NCBI GenBank assembly: GCA_954871525.1
Contig: OX940863.1
Span: 1,092,001 to 1,156,000 of the forward strand
Reading direction: 5' to 3'
Length of the DNA: 64,000 nt
Source of the DNA: Parietaria judaica
Lineage: Eukaryota; Streptophyta; Magnoliopsida; Rosales; Urticaceae
Position numbers and translations under genes: made by a program
Shown here: one piece after another, positions 20,913-30,721 of the stretch
How the letters are laid out: every line of letters begins with the position of its first letter
How positions within the stretch are numbered: the first letter of the stretch is position 1
The notes under the pieces: model-generated
What the model saw: only the letters and a program-made list of their open reading frames with translations
Databases searched by the model: none
What the model was told of the DNA's origin: nothing

Positions 20913-22380
20913 CTATAAAGACAATGCCAGATATATAATTTGAAGCAGCCAAAAGCATAAGAAAGATGATCTACCAACTGCCATTGCACTCGACGTTGCT
21001 TTCTTCGAGCCAAGGACACGTGTCACGCCCTCGTTGCTCATGAGATGTTGAACCGTTGTCCCAGCCGGGCCGGGTTTGACCGAATCGCACAGGCCGATCC
21101 CCGAGTTAAACGATGAGTCAACGTAGTCTTCCAAGCCACTGTTAGGGCTAAAGCACAACCCTTTGTTGCCGTAGAGCCTAAGTTTCTTCCTCATCCTCCA
21201 AACCATCTCTCTCTCAAAGGGAACAAGCCCGGTCAGCGAGTTGTCGTTAAGCCTCAGCTCGGAGAGATTCCTCATCTCCCTGAAGCTCACCGGGATCGAA
21301 CCGTTGAACCGATTCCCGTCCAGATGAAGCACCCTCAGATTCTTTAGCTTCGCCAGCGACCACGGAATCTCGCCTTGAAGATTCATGTCCGACAAGACCA
21401 AGATTCTCAACCCCGTCATTCCTTCGAACCCCTCGATCGAATCCAGAGGATTCCCTTTCAGAATCAACGCTTGGAGAGAATCTAGGGTTCCGAGAGAGCC
21501 CGGAAGTGGGCCCGAGAGCCGGTTGTACGAGACGTCAACGAGTGTCAACTCTCTCAATGCACCCATTGACTCGGGCACGGGACCGCTTAGTCGGTTCCGG
21601 CTAAGGTCGAGCTTGATCAAAGCCCGTGACGTGGAAAGATGGAATGGGACCCACGAGAAGATTCTGACTCAAGTCAACAATGCTCAAAACCGGAGAGGCG
21701 AAATCGGGAACTTGACCGGTCAGTCTGTTCGAGCTTAAATCCAAAGACTGTAAACCGGTAACCCGGTTCAGCGAGCGAGGGATCGAACCGGTAAGGCTGT
21801 TTTTGTGAAGGTCAAGGACACGCAAGCGAGTGAGGTTTCCAAGCTCCGCCGGAATCGGACCTATATGCCCGTTTTCCCGGAGGACGAGGCTTTGCAAATT
21901 CGGGCCCAATAGGCCCAAGAACGACGGGATGGGCTGCGGATTGTCGGTCAGGCAGCGGTAGAAGAAGAGCGTGCGGAGGTGGGGCAGCTTGGTGACCGAG
22001 GGCGAGATGTGGGAGCGGTTCGGGTCGCACGTGGGAAACGCGGTGTCGTCGGACAAGGCTCCAAACGATAAGGAGACGATGTGGAAGACGTTGTCTTTGT
22101 CGGGAAGGCACTCGATGCCGTGCCACCTGCCCCTACACACGTCGGGGATGTCGGTGGCCCAGTCATTGCCCGTTGCCCGCATGACGTCGTACACCACGGC
22201 CTGCTCCGCGGGGTCGGTCTTCGCTCCGTCGGAGTTGAGCGAGAACCCGGTTTGAGGCCCGTCGAGCAGTGTGGACGGAGCGCCCGAGTCCGACATGATC
22301 ACCGTGAAGGGTCGCGAGTGTTGTAAGAAGCATGAGACACACACGAAGAAGAAGAGTATAAACGACCTTGTTCGTGTCAT
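20913..22380 (-). CDS. TMM: TOO MANY MOUTHS (TMM) LRR receptor-like protein, with one apparent frameshift
   Basis: TMM is a plasma-membrane LRR protein without a kinase domain. It works with ERECTA-family kinases and EPF peptides to space stomata. The single exon reads from ATG at 22378-22380. A hydrophobic signal peptide is followed by DSGAPSTLLDGPQTGF, RGRWHGIEC, SFGALSDDTAFPTCDP and about ten LRRs (DLHKNSLTGSIP, DLSSNRLTGQVP type). The C-terminus has NDNSLTG.VPFER, a Cys-containing cap and a final hydrophobic segment. The stop is at 20913. The order and lack of introns match Arabidopsis TMM (496 residues). The frame breaks near 21632-21640: the upstream frame runs to a stop at 21601 while the LRRs continue in another frame from about 21638. 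The span is 1468 nt, one more than a multiple of three, so a net +1 (or -2) change fits. It could be an assembly error at the short A run, or a true loss. Confidence 0.9.
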
Positions 22381-22818
22381 TTTGAGCGTGTTTGAGGTAA
22401 ATTAATATGTAAGAGTGTGTATTTATAGGCGTAAGGAATTGAATGTTGGTTGGTGAAAACAGTGGATATTTCATTGAAGAAGTTATTGAAGTCACGAGAA
22501 ATGGAGGAACTTGAATTTAATGGAGTGAATTTGGTATTAATGTGGTCACGAGATATGTGAATTCAATCGATCAATGTTTCCAATAAAGAAAACGACGGTC
22601 TTATGAAAATGGATGAGACATGTAGTGGAAAAATAAAGAGTATAGTTCATATCTAAAACGACGATTATCACTAACAAAACGACATTTTGTAGAAAACGAA
22701 AATAAAGCTAAAAATTATTTTTTCTCGTAAATTACATAAATTTGGAGAAAACGGAGCTAGCAAAAACCAGTGTTTTAATAATCAGGGTTATTAGTATTCA
22801 ACGACATATGGACGTATA
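22381..22818 (-). promoter_or_regulatory. TMM upstream region
   Basis: This is the intergenic DNA 5' of TMM up to a miniature hAT-type element at 22819. It is AT-rich. From about 22585 it carries several AAACGAC motifs also seen near 27080-27300. No TATA position can be fixed with confidence. Confidence 0.4.
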
Positions 22819-23007
22819 GAGGGCCGGTCCTGAGAGAAGATGACAGACACGAGCCTATAATGAAGAAAAAGATTTTATTAATTGAAGGGCTATAAATTCA
22901 AGATGTACATATATTTTAAATTTTTATACTGATACTTAATTTTTTAATTTCGAGAAGGTCCCAAAATAATTATTTGCTTAGGGTTCTGATAAACTCGGGT
23001 CGGCCTG
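22819..23007. mobile_element. Miniature hAT-type element (189 bp)
   Basis: The left end is GAGGGCCGGTCCTGAG and the right end, read inward, is CAGGCCGACCCGAG, the GGCCGG-type hAT terminal repeat. Flanks GACGTATA (22811-22818) and AACGTATA (23008-23015) form an 8-bp target duplication with one mismatch. The interior has no ORF. Confidence 0.7.
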
Positions 23008-23037
23008 AACGTATACTTATTCCTTTTAGGTTATATT

Positions 23038-23772
23038 TGTTGGAAATAATTGCAGTTAAATAAAATTGAGATGGCGTCGAGCGGGTCGAAATGTCGAACA
23101 CTCGAGACGAACGCTCTATCCAATTATCGGGATTTGTTCCGACGTTTGAACGTTACGTAAAACGGTCATATTGATTATGACAATTATGAATATTGAATTC
23201 AATTTATTACGTTTCGAATTAATTGCAATTTATTATTAGCCGTTATAGAATTGATTGTTAATCAATTCAATTCTCAATCCCGCATCTATAAATTGAAGTG
23301 ACCTCGAACCTATTCGACACACCGTTTGCAAAATCACTTTCCGAAAACTCTCTAGATACTTCGACCGCTTCTCGTTTTTTTCATTCCGCGGATTCGATCT
23401 TTTATGCTTCCCAATGTTTTCTTGTCGTGAGTCTTTCGGTAACGGAGTTCAAGAAGTTTCAGTTCGCCGGTGAACTTCGAAGTGCTACGGAGTTCTCGGT
23501 TATCCCGTTATATCCTGGTAAGCTATCGCCTAACGAACCTCAAGCACGTAGAGGAGGCGAATCAAGCTTTAAGGAGAGCGTCCAACGCGTCTCGGGAATC
23601 GCTAACGGTTTTCTCTTTGTACAGATATCAAGAACACTTTTTCCGGTTCAAAGCGACAAGCCGGTGCTCGTCAATCCAAGATTCTTCCGATAAGTATCAT
23701 CGAATCTATTCGCTACTGTTTTTCCTATAATTTGTTTCTCATTATCATCATGTACAGAAAATATACCCAACA
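23038..23772 (+). repeat. Left LTR of the retrotransposon
   Basis: This 735-bp direct repeat has a TATA-like CTATAAATT near 23286. It carries an open frame of 131 codons also present in the right LTR, which is best explained as chance conservation between young copies. Confidence 0.9.
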
Positions 23773-24464
23773 ATCTTAAAGCTTGATTACTTGATTTTTG
23801 ATGATATTGAGAAAGTAAACAGTGTAGTAGAAGATTACAATGAGGACAAATATCGTGATGGGTTGTTGAACTTCCAAGATGTCATCGATAATCTGGTATT
23901 TTATTCCATTATATTATCTTGCTTGCTGATCTGAGTTTTGTAGATTTGAAAGATGAATCAAATATTTCTAACGGAAAGATACATCGGGAGATATACAAAG
24001 TAGAAGTTACTGATGAGTAAATTGAAAGATCTATAGAGAAGAACAGTGGTTATGGTGCTGGGTACCTGGGTTTTCGACCTCCCTTCTCTAACGACGGATT
24101 TCGGTGTTGGTGAAGGATTCCGATTGACAACCGTAAAGTGAAGAATCAACACATTTGATGACTCTTAATTCAGCAAACCTCTGATAACCGGCCAAAGAGC
24201 ATTCCAAAGGTTGATTGCATTGGATTGGGTTTAATGCTATGCTATAAATGGTATACTAAGGTACGTTGGCTTACGTTGCTGGAGTAATCAGTGGAGATCG
24301 TTAATAATCAGTGCCATAATTGCTTTAACATTATTATTGTGAGTTATTGCTATTGGTTTCAATTTATTCATTTGAGTTAGTATTCCATGATTGAAGAGTG
24401 ATGATTCGATTCATTCATGATGCATATAATATGAGTATTATGCATAGTCAGTCTTCGGAAAAGG

Positions 24465-24503
<39 letters not shown>

Positions 24504-24730
24504 AATTTTGATGCCATTCACATTTATGTATATGTGGCCATACGTAGAATTAATTCCTTCCATGAGTATATATTATATTGATTGTCTTGTATTCATATAT
24601 ACATATGCAAAGAATATATTTAATGATATTGTATGACTTCGTAACGAGATAAATGCAGTGTGCATGAGTTTTGGAAATACAACGAATATAAAGTGAATTA
24701 TTTTATGGAAAAATAATTATGTTCGGTTAT

Positions 24731-24985
24731 AGTACACCCGATTATTGATCGAGGTACTAAACGTAAAGCATTGAATTAAAATTGCAATTTTAATTCTAAG
24801 TTGGTAATTTTCTAAATGAAAGAGAATTATTAGAAAATGTAAATAATTTCTTGAGAGAAATTTTGTGATTTCCAAAATCATTGGAAAATAGATACACGGA
24901 AATTTTGTGACAAAATATATTTTGTCGAAGTACACTTGATTATCGATCAAGGTACTTATATGTGTAATTGAAATTGTGGTTTCAA
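24731..24985 (+). repeat. Duplicated hairpin module inside the LTR element
   Basis: AGTACACCCGATTATTGATC (from 24731) and AGTACACTTGATTATCGATC (from 24929) start two related hairpins, each closing on GGTACT. Each is followed by a second dyad: a perfect 24-bp palindrome at 24773-24796, and ATTGAAA...TTTCAAT after the second copy. Between copies a C-G stem pair becomes T-A. Confidence 0.55.
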
Positions 24986-26224
24986 TATTAAGATGTTATT
25001 CTAATCGTCAACGATGCTAAAAGCGCTCAAATGACGTACATGCATATGTGCATAATATATATGACAAGAATGTCGGACCCTATTTATCACGAGATAAATT
25101 GAGATGTTCAAATGTTTGTGAACATTGAATTCCAATTAATACCTGGAAATGTGGGGGCGTTTACTAGAAAATATTCGCTTTACATTAAGTTGTATATGAG
25201 TCTGAGGACTGTACATTGGATCTATGAACTAAGAATTAACTCTTGTAGTGTAACTCGAATCGGATGCGGAAAGCTTCCAAATAAACGTAAGAGATTCACA
25301 ATGGAATCTTTATATTGTCTTAGACAAATACGGCAATAAGGCCGAATGGCTAAGAAAATATTTGGAAGATATTTTGAGATGGTCAAAGATCGTGTCTATA
25401 ATTTGCATCGACTATGAAATTAGTATGAAATTAAAAGAGCGTAAAACCATGTTAATAATGGCAAGTCTAGACATATATGTCGTAGACTCAATGTCTTTAG
25501 ACAACTACTCTCAAATAAGTTTTATCATAATTGATCATGTTAATCAAATGATAGTGTTGTGGATCCACTACCCAAAAGGGTATAAGTGAGAGTTGGTTGT
25601 GAAATCATCAAAGGGAATGTGAGTTAAAGCCCATTGGAAAATGAAGTTTTACAGTAGAAACCCAACCTAGCTGACTGGAGATCCCAAGAACTAGGTTCAA
25701 TGGGACAACCTAGCTGTAAGACTTTAACGGATCACTGTGGGGGTTACACCCTCTGTCCGTTCCTAAGATGAAAAACAGTGATATGTACGGTTAAGGATAA
25801 GCTAATAGAAAGCTTTTAATGATTCTTAAACGTCGGTAAATGATAACCGAGCGGAGCATAGTTTGCTTTTAGTAAGATCACCTATGTTAGAGTGAAGTGG
25901 GGTCGCTTCAACGGAATTGTAAAGGGCGCAAGTTCCGTAAACTCTCGCAGAACCAGATGGTGTTCATGACCATGAACGAACACAATAGTGAGAACTGAAT
26001 CTGTCTAAGGAGAATTCTGTGTGAGGTATATTCTCACTTACACAAACGGTCGAACAGTTCAAAGACATCGCGTCTACTGATCACCAAGTAAGGAAATATA
26101 TTTTCACAAGGGAAGGTTCAAAGGGTTACACCTACCTATCCTATGCAGGATTTGACTGCCGAACTCTGTTACCTGAGTCAGGTGCTGTCAAGAGTGATCT
26201 GTCAATTTTATTTATGTGGGGGAT

Positions 26225-26959
26225 TGTTGGAAATAATTGCAGTTAAATAAAATTGAGATGGCGTCGAGCGGGTCGAAATGTCGAACGCTCGAGACGAACG
26301 CTCTATCCAATTATCGGGATTTGTTCCGACGTTTGAACGTTACGTAAAACGGTCATATTGATTATGACAATTATGAATATTGAATTCAATTTATTACGTT
26401 TCGAATTAATTGCAATTTATTATTAGCCGTTATAGAATTGATTGTTAATCAATTCAATTCTCAATCCCGCATCTATAAATTGAAGTGACCTCGAACCTAT
26501 TCGACACACCGTTTGCAAAATCACTTTCCGAAAACTCTCTAGATACTTCGACCGCTTCTCGTTTTTTTCATTCCGCGGATTCGATCTTTTATGCTTCCCA
26601 ATGTTTTCTTGTCGTGAGTCTTTCGGTAACGGAGTTCAAGAAGTTTCAGTTCGCCGGTGAACTTCGAAGTGCTACGGAGTTCTCGGTTATCCCGTTATAT
26701 CCTGGGAAGCTATCGCCTAACGAACCTCAAGCACGTAGAGGAGGCGAATCAAGCTTTAAGGAGAGCGTCCAACGCGTCTCGGGAATCGCTAACGGTTTTC
26801 TCTTTGTACAGATATCAAGAACACTTTTTCCGGTTCAAAGCGACAAGCCGGTGCTCGTCAATCCAAGATTCTTCCGATAAGTATCATCGAATCTATTCGC
26901 TACTGTTTTTCCTATAATTTGTTTCTCATTATCATCATGTACAGAAAATATACCCAACA
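26225..26959 (+). repeat. Right LTR of the retrotransposon
   Basis: It is the same length as the left LTR and differs from it at two positions by eye. It is followed by the ATATT target duplication. Confidence 0.9.
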
Positions 26960-27350
26960 ATATTTCCTTGTAAATAGGTTGTCGACTTGCCGTTTTATGT
27001 ATTTTTGTATTTTTAAATTTCAACAATTTATCGCTTGTCACTAGAAAGTAAGATTCTTGCTTCATAAAGGACATGAAAACGACATGAGCGGAAATCGACA
27101 ATTTGAAAAAAACGACAGTCTTACGAAGGAAAATAACAATAAAACTAATAACCATAATAAACAGAAACGATGATTCATCTAGTCATAGAAAACCGACAAA
27201 TTATAAATAAACGACAAATGGAACTAAAACGACAAATTTATGTTACTCTCGACATTACATAAAATTTGAAGAAAACAAAACTACAAAAACGACAATATTC
27301 AAAATATATATTTGGATAAACAAGAATCCAATTGGAGATTCTAAAAACTT

Positions 27351-27407
27351 ACGTGTCATCAGATATGCTTCCACGTGTCACCTCCTGGGTATAATAACAG
27401 CCACGTG
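27351..27407 (+). promoter_or_regulatory. Cluster of three ACGTG (ABRE/G-box) motifs upstream of PV42
   Basis: ACGTGTC at 27351, CACGTGTC at 27372 and CCACGTGG at 27401 sit 165-225 bp before the PV42 start. These cores bind bZIP factors, including abscisic acid response factors. The effect on this gene is inferred from the motifs only. A TATA-like stretch lies near 27495-27520. Confidence 0.55.
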
Positions 27408-27572
27408 GTACCCACTATCAAGCCATGCAAGACCAAACTCTTGTTACGTCGACGCGTGCCCTAATTTCCATGTTTCAATCTTCATCATCTTATTATTATA
27501 TACAGATATACTATATAGTATACCATATATGATCATGTTTTTTCAGCTAAAAGTATAGAATAAAAAAAAGAA

Positions 27573-28821
27573 ATGCAAGAAACGAAATCAGTGAGTTTGA
27601 GAGAGAAGAGAGTAAGGGATTTGTTGGAGGGCAACAAGAGGCGGCTCGTGGAGGTGCCGTACACGGCGTCGCTGGCCCACACCATGAACACGCTCGTTGC
27701 CAACCGCGTGGTGGCGGCCCCGGTGGCCGCGCCGCCGGGGCACTGGATCGGCGCCGGCGGGTCGATGATCATGGAGGCCGACAAGCACACCGGAGAGGTG
27801 AGGAAGCACTACATTGGCATGGTCACCATGCTGGACATCCTAGCCCACATCGCCGACTCTGACGATGAGATGGACGGCGGAGATTCGTCGGCGCTTGATT
27901 GGAAGATGTCGGTGGAGGTGTCCTCCATCATCGGGCATAGCCTCGAGGGGCTTAGTCTTTGGACTCTACACCCCACCACAAGGTCACTCACTACTATATG
28001 TTGTGTAGCGTTAATTTATGCATGGTTTTTCTATATGTGTGTGTATATATACATATATTGATATATAGAGAGAGAGGTTCATTAATAATGACGCTATTGT
28101 GAGTTCTCATAACAGAAGTCTATTTAGTATTCTTAACAAAAATATTTTGCATTATACTAATATTATTTTGCATTACACTAATATTCGAATTTACACTAAT
28201 GTTCGATTTTACGTTGGGGTTGAAATTTCGTATTTGTTTTTGAACTTTTTTTTACAAAACTGAAAACACTAAAGTTGGATATCTATCTCTATCTCTCTCT
28301 ATATCTTCTCGTAGGTTAGTCCATCAAATTTGGACAAAAAATGAGTGAGTTATTTCAAAAATATGAAAATCCTATATAGTGAGGGACGGTCTCAAGTAAC
28401 GAAAAATCTAACGGAATCAAGTTTGGGTACATTAGCCGTCGAAAATAAACTTTAGGTACATAATTTCGCACTCATGTTAAAAGGGGTCACATTAATCTAA
28501 CGGAATCAAGTTTGGGTACATTATCCAACATTAGGGACTCGCGGCCGGTCAAAACTCGCGGCCGGTCAAAACATTGGGTACATTAGTCGCAGCTTACTCT
28601 ATAATATAATCAGCATAATCAGTAGGGATAATAGCGGCTAAAGTAGCCAAACTTTCATGACTTGTGTCGATAAAGGTCCAAATTGGATTTATAGCGGTAA
28701 AAGTAGCCAAACTCGGTCAATCTGTTGCAAGCACCAATTCCGTCCAGTCAAACATAACAGCCGTTAACCCTCGCCCCGTCACTTCCACGTGGCACGCATA
28801 AGTGGCAAAAATAATGCCACG

Positions 28822-28858
<37 letters not shown>

Positions 28859-30721
28859 CGTCACATCAAAACCCTAAGGCAATGATGACAGTGTGTTTTC
28901 AATTGTTTTATTTAATATTTTACTTTTCAGAAAAGCCTGATACAAAACCCTAAACTAATAATGAGTATTTGTCTCTTCCTATTAATTAAGATTTTAAGAT
29001 TAAAAACTGATCCATATTAACACCCCATTGAACTCTTTGATCTCACTCTTATCCTCACTCTTTTTTTCTCTTCCATCTTTGTTCGAGCAGTTGCATATTG
29101 GCCTTGCATCTCCATCTCTCCCCAAGGTTGTAACTCCATTGTTGCTGGTAGATATACCTTGAACTCGAGGTAAAATCGGACCATCAGTAATCCACTTAAA
29201 CCAGTCGCAACCTCATTGATCCTGCTATCACCAAATCACCGAAGACCATAAAAAATAAGAAAAAAATAACTCTTAAATTCGACCAAACCGAATAAGTACC
29301 TTGCGTTTTTTACATCTACGAAAAATTCGATCAGGATTAGCGGACGTCTTAGATACACGGGTTATTGGAGCCAAATCGCAGTCACAAAGCAACCCATCGG
29401 AATAGAACCACTGATTCCCGCTCTTTGCGCCTCTTCGTTCGTCTCCTCGGTTACTCTGAGATGACGAAATACCACCCTCACTTTCCATCAGATTGAAGAA
29501 GAAGAAGAAGAAGAAGAGGGAAGAAGAAAGAAGAAGAAGAAGAAGAGAAGAAATGGGTTTTGTGCTTTAGGTGAAAGAGATCGAAACTAAAACCTGAACA
29601 AAATTTGGTCATCATTATTTTAGGGTTTTGATGTGATATATATATTTTTTAATATTATATGACGTGGCATTATTTTTGCCACTTGTGCGTGCCACGTGGA
29701 AGTGACGGGGCGAGAGTTAACGGCTGTTATGTTTGACTGGACGGAATTGGTGCTTGCCACAGATTGACCCAGTTTGGCTACTTTTACCGCTATAAATCCA
29801 GTTTGGATCTTTATCGACACAAGTCATGAAAGTTTGGCTACTTTAGCCGCTATTATCCCTAATCAGTATCATAAGATATATAAATATGAGTATATAATAG
29901 AGATCATTCTCATTTCACAAAGTATCTATGAATGAGTGCTTGTATATATAATATTGCAGTGTCTTGGACTGCATGGAAGTGTTGAGCAAAGGAATACACC
30001 GTGCTTTGGTGCCTCTGGACAGCCAACAACACAACTTCTCCGGCGTCGAGCTTGTGGAATCCGCGTCGGCATTTCGGATGCTGACACAAATGGACGTCTT
30101 GAAGTTCCTCAGGGAACACAATTCGGAGCTCCGAAGCATCACGGTCAAATCCGTCGCTGACTTGGGAGCTATCACGGAAAACGTTTTTGCCGTGACAGAT
30201 CGGACCAAACTTATCGAAGCCATCAAATCCATGAGGCTTGCTTTGCTCAATGCTGTTCCGATCGTTGCAACCTCCGATGCCCCCGACGAAGATCACAAGC
30301 AGCTCATCAATGTATATATGTTGTTAATCTGGTAACTAAGTATGTTTAAGTAATTTATATACATTTCGGTGAATGCTTCTTGCAGGGAAGAGGAAGGAAG
30401 CTAGTCGGGACGTTCTCCGCGACCGACTTGCGGGGTTGCCACCTGTCAACACTACAGACGTGGTTGCGACTGAGCGCTTTGGAATTCACCGAGGCGATCA
30501 CAACAAGCCCTCTGTTCGCCGAGCCCAACGCCGAGCCTCGAAAGAGAGAGCTCGTGACGTGTCGGGCCGAGTCACCTCTGTCCGAGGTCATCGACAAGGC
30601 GGTGACCAATCACGTGCACCGTGTGTGGGTCGTCGATCAGCACGGGCTGCTCACCGGCGTCGTCTCGCTCTCGGATATCATTAGGGTTTTGAGGCACTCT
30701 CTTCTTTCTGATGATCAGTAG
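27573..30721 (+). CDS. PV42: PV42/SNF4-like CBS-domain protein, complete, 3 exons
   Basis: Plant PV42 proteins are SNF4-type CBS proteins related to SnRK1 gamma regulatory subunits and sense or relay energy status. Exons 27573-27982, 29960-30311 and 30386-30721 sum to 1098 nt, or 365 residues. The N-terminus SLREKRVRDLLEGNKRRLVE is the PV42 signature. CBS-type segments follow: PYTASLAHTMNTLVANRVVAAPV, an insert GHWIGAGGSMIME, YIGMVTMLDILAHI, then ALVPLDSQQHN.. and a last CBS repeat with HRVWVVDQHGLLTGVVSLSD. All junctions are GT-AG. It matches Arabidopsis PV42b (At1g80090, next to TMM, from memory). Intron 1 (1977 bp) is swollen by two transposon insertions, so the ancestral intron was only about 270 bp. 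Exon 1 is GC-rich relative to the flanks. Three ACGTG motifs lie upstream. Confidence 0.95.
28140..28605. repeat. Degenerate half copy of the GGGTACATTAG foldback family in PV42 intron 1
   Basis: It carries landmarks of the 60273-62266 family in order: TTTTACGTTG, a AACACTAAAGTTG segment, GGACAAAAAATGAGTGAGTTA, then repeated TTGGGTACATTAGCCG motifs, ending GCAGCTTACTCT near 28602. Only one arm is present and it is well diverged. Confidence 0.65.
28625..29859. mobile_element. Long-TIR Mutator-like element carrying a gene fragment (Pack-MULE-like)
   Basis: The 1235-bp element is bounded by an exact 9-bp duplication TAATCAGTA (28616-28624 and 29860-29868). Inverted arms of about 205 bp start GGGATAATAGCGGCTAAAGT. 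I count about six mismatches between arms, roughly 97% identity, so it is fairly recent. A 9-bp duplication with long arms is the Mutator superfamily pattern. There is no transposase. The interior carries a GRF-type zinc-finger coding fragment on the minus strand and GAA repeats. It sits in PV42 intron 1, in sense-neutral position. Confidence 0.88.
29040..29488 (-). pseudogene. GRF-type zinc-finger gene fragment inside the Mutator-like element
   Basis: On the minus strand an ATG at 29486-29488 opens a 71-codon frame containing CDCDLAPITRVSKTSANPDR and FRRCKKRK. This resembles the first half of a GRF zinc finger (C.C..P....S...NPGR.F..C). Further on, after a likely intron, GCDWFKWITDGP near 29180-29215 matches the finger's second half. 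I could not find a splice choice joining the halves in frame, so it may be dead or spliced in an unexpected way. GAA repeats near 29496-29550 lie just upstream of the ATG. GRF fingers bind single-stranded nucleic acid in other proteins. Capture of a host gene piece is the likely origin. Confidence 0.6.

Larger units (their letters stand above)
23038..26959. mobile_element. Non-autonomous LTR retrotransposon, complete and young
   Basis: Two 735-bp direct LTRs (23038-23772 and 26225-26959) begin TGTTGG and end CCAACA. They flank a 2452-bp interior, and the whole is bounded by the 5-bp duplication ATATT (23033-23037 and 26960-26964). A purine-rich tract GTGGGGGAT precedes the right LTR. I counted only two LTR mismatches (near 23099 and 23520), so insertion is recent. 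The interior has no gag or pol reading frame, so the element must rely on proteins supplied by a relative. The bases after the left LTR do not resemble the usual initiator Met-tRNA primer site. Orientation is + judging from the purine tract. It lies between TMM and PV42. Confidence 0.93.

Noticed and set aside
20913..21620. Two adjacent LRR genes instead of one TMM
   Set aside because: The two frames together match TMM end to end with no second promoter, signal peptide or gap, so one gene with a frameshift is simpler.
21385..22326. Several plus- and minus-strand frames of 70-117 codons
   Set aside because: These are alternate-frame shadows of the GC-rich TMM exon.
23298..23693. 131-codon frame, repeated at 26485-26880
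   Set aside because: It sits wholly inside the two LTRs. Its repetition reflects LTR identity, and it resembles no retroelement protein.
24470..24502. Long TA runs as hairpins or terminators (also near 28828, 39018 and 42937)
   Set aside because: These are simple (TA)n microsatellites. Self-complementarity is trivial.
27588..27809. Minus-strand frame opposite PV42 exon 1
   Set aside because: Shadow of a GC-rich coding exon with no similarity of its own.
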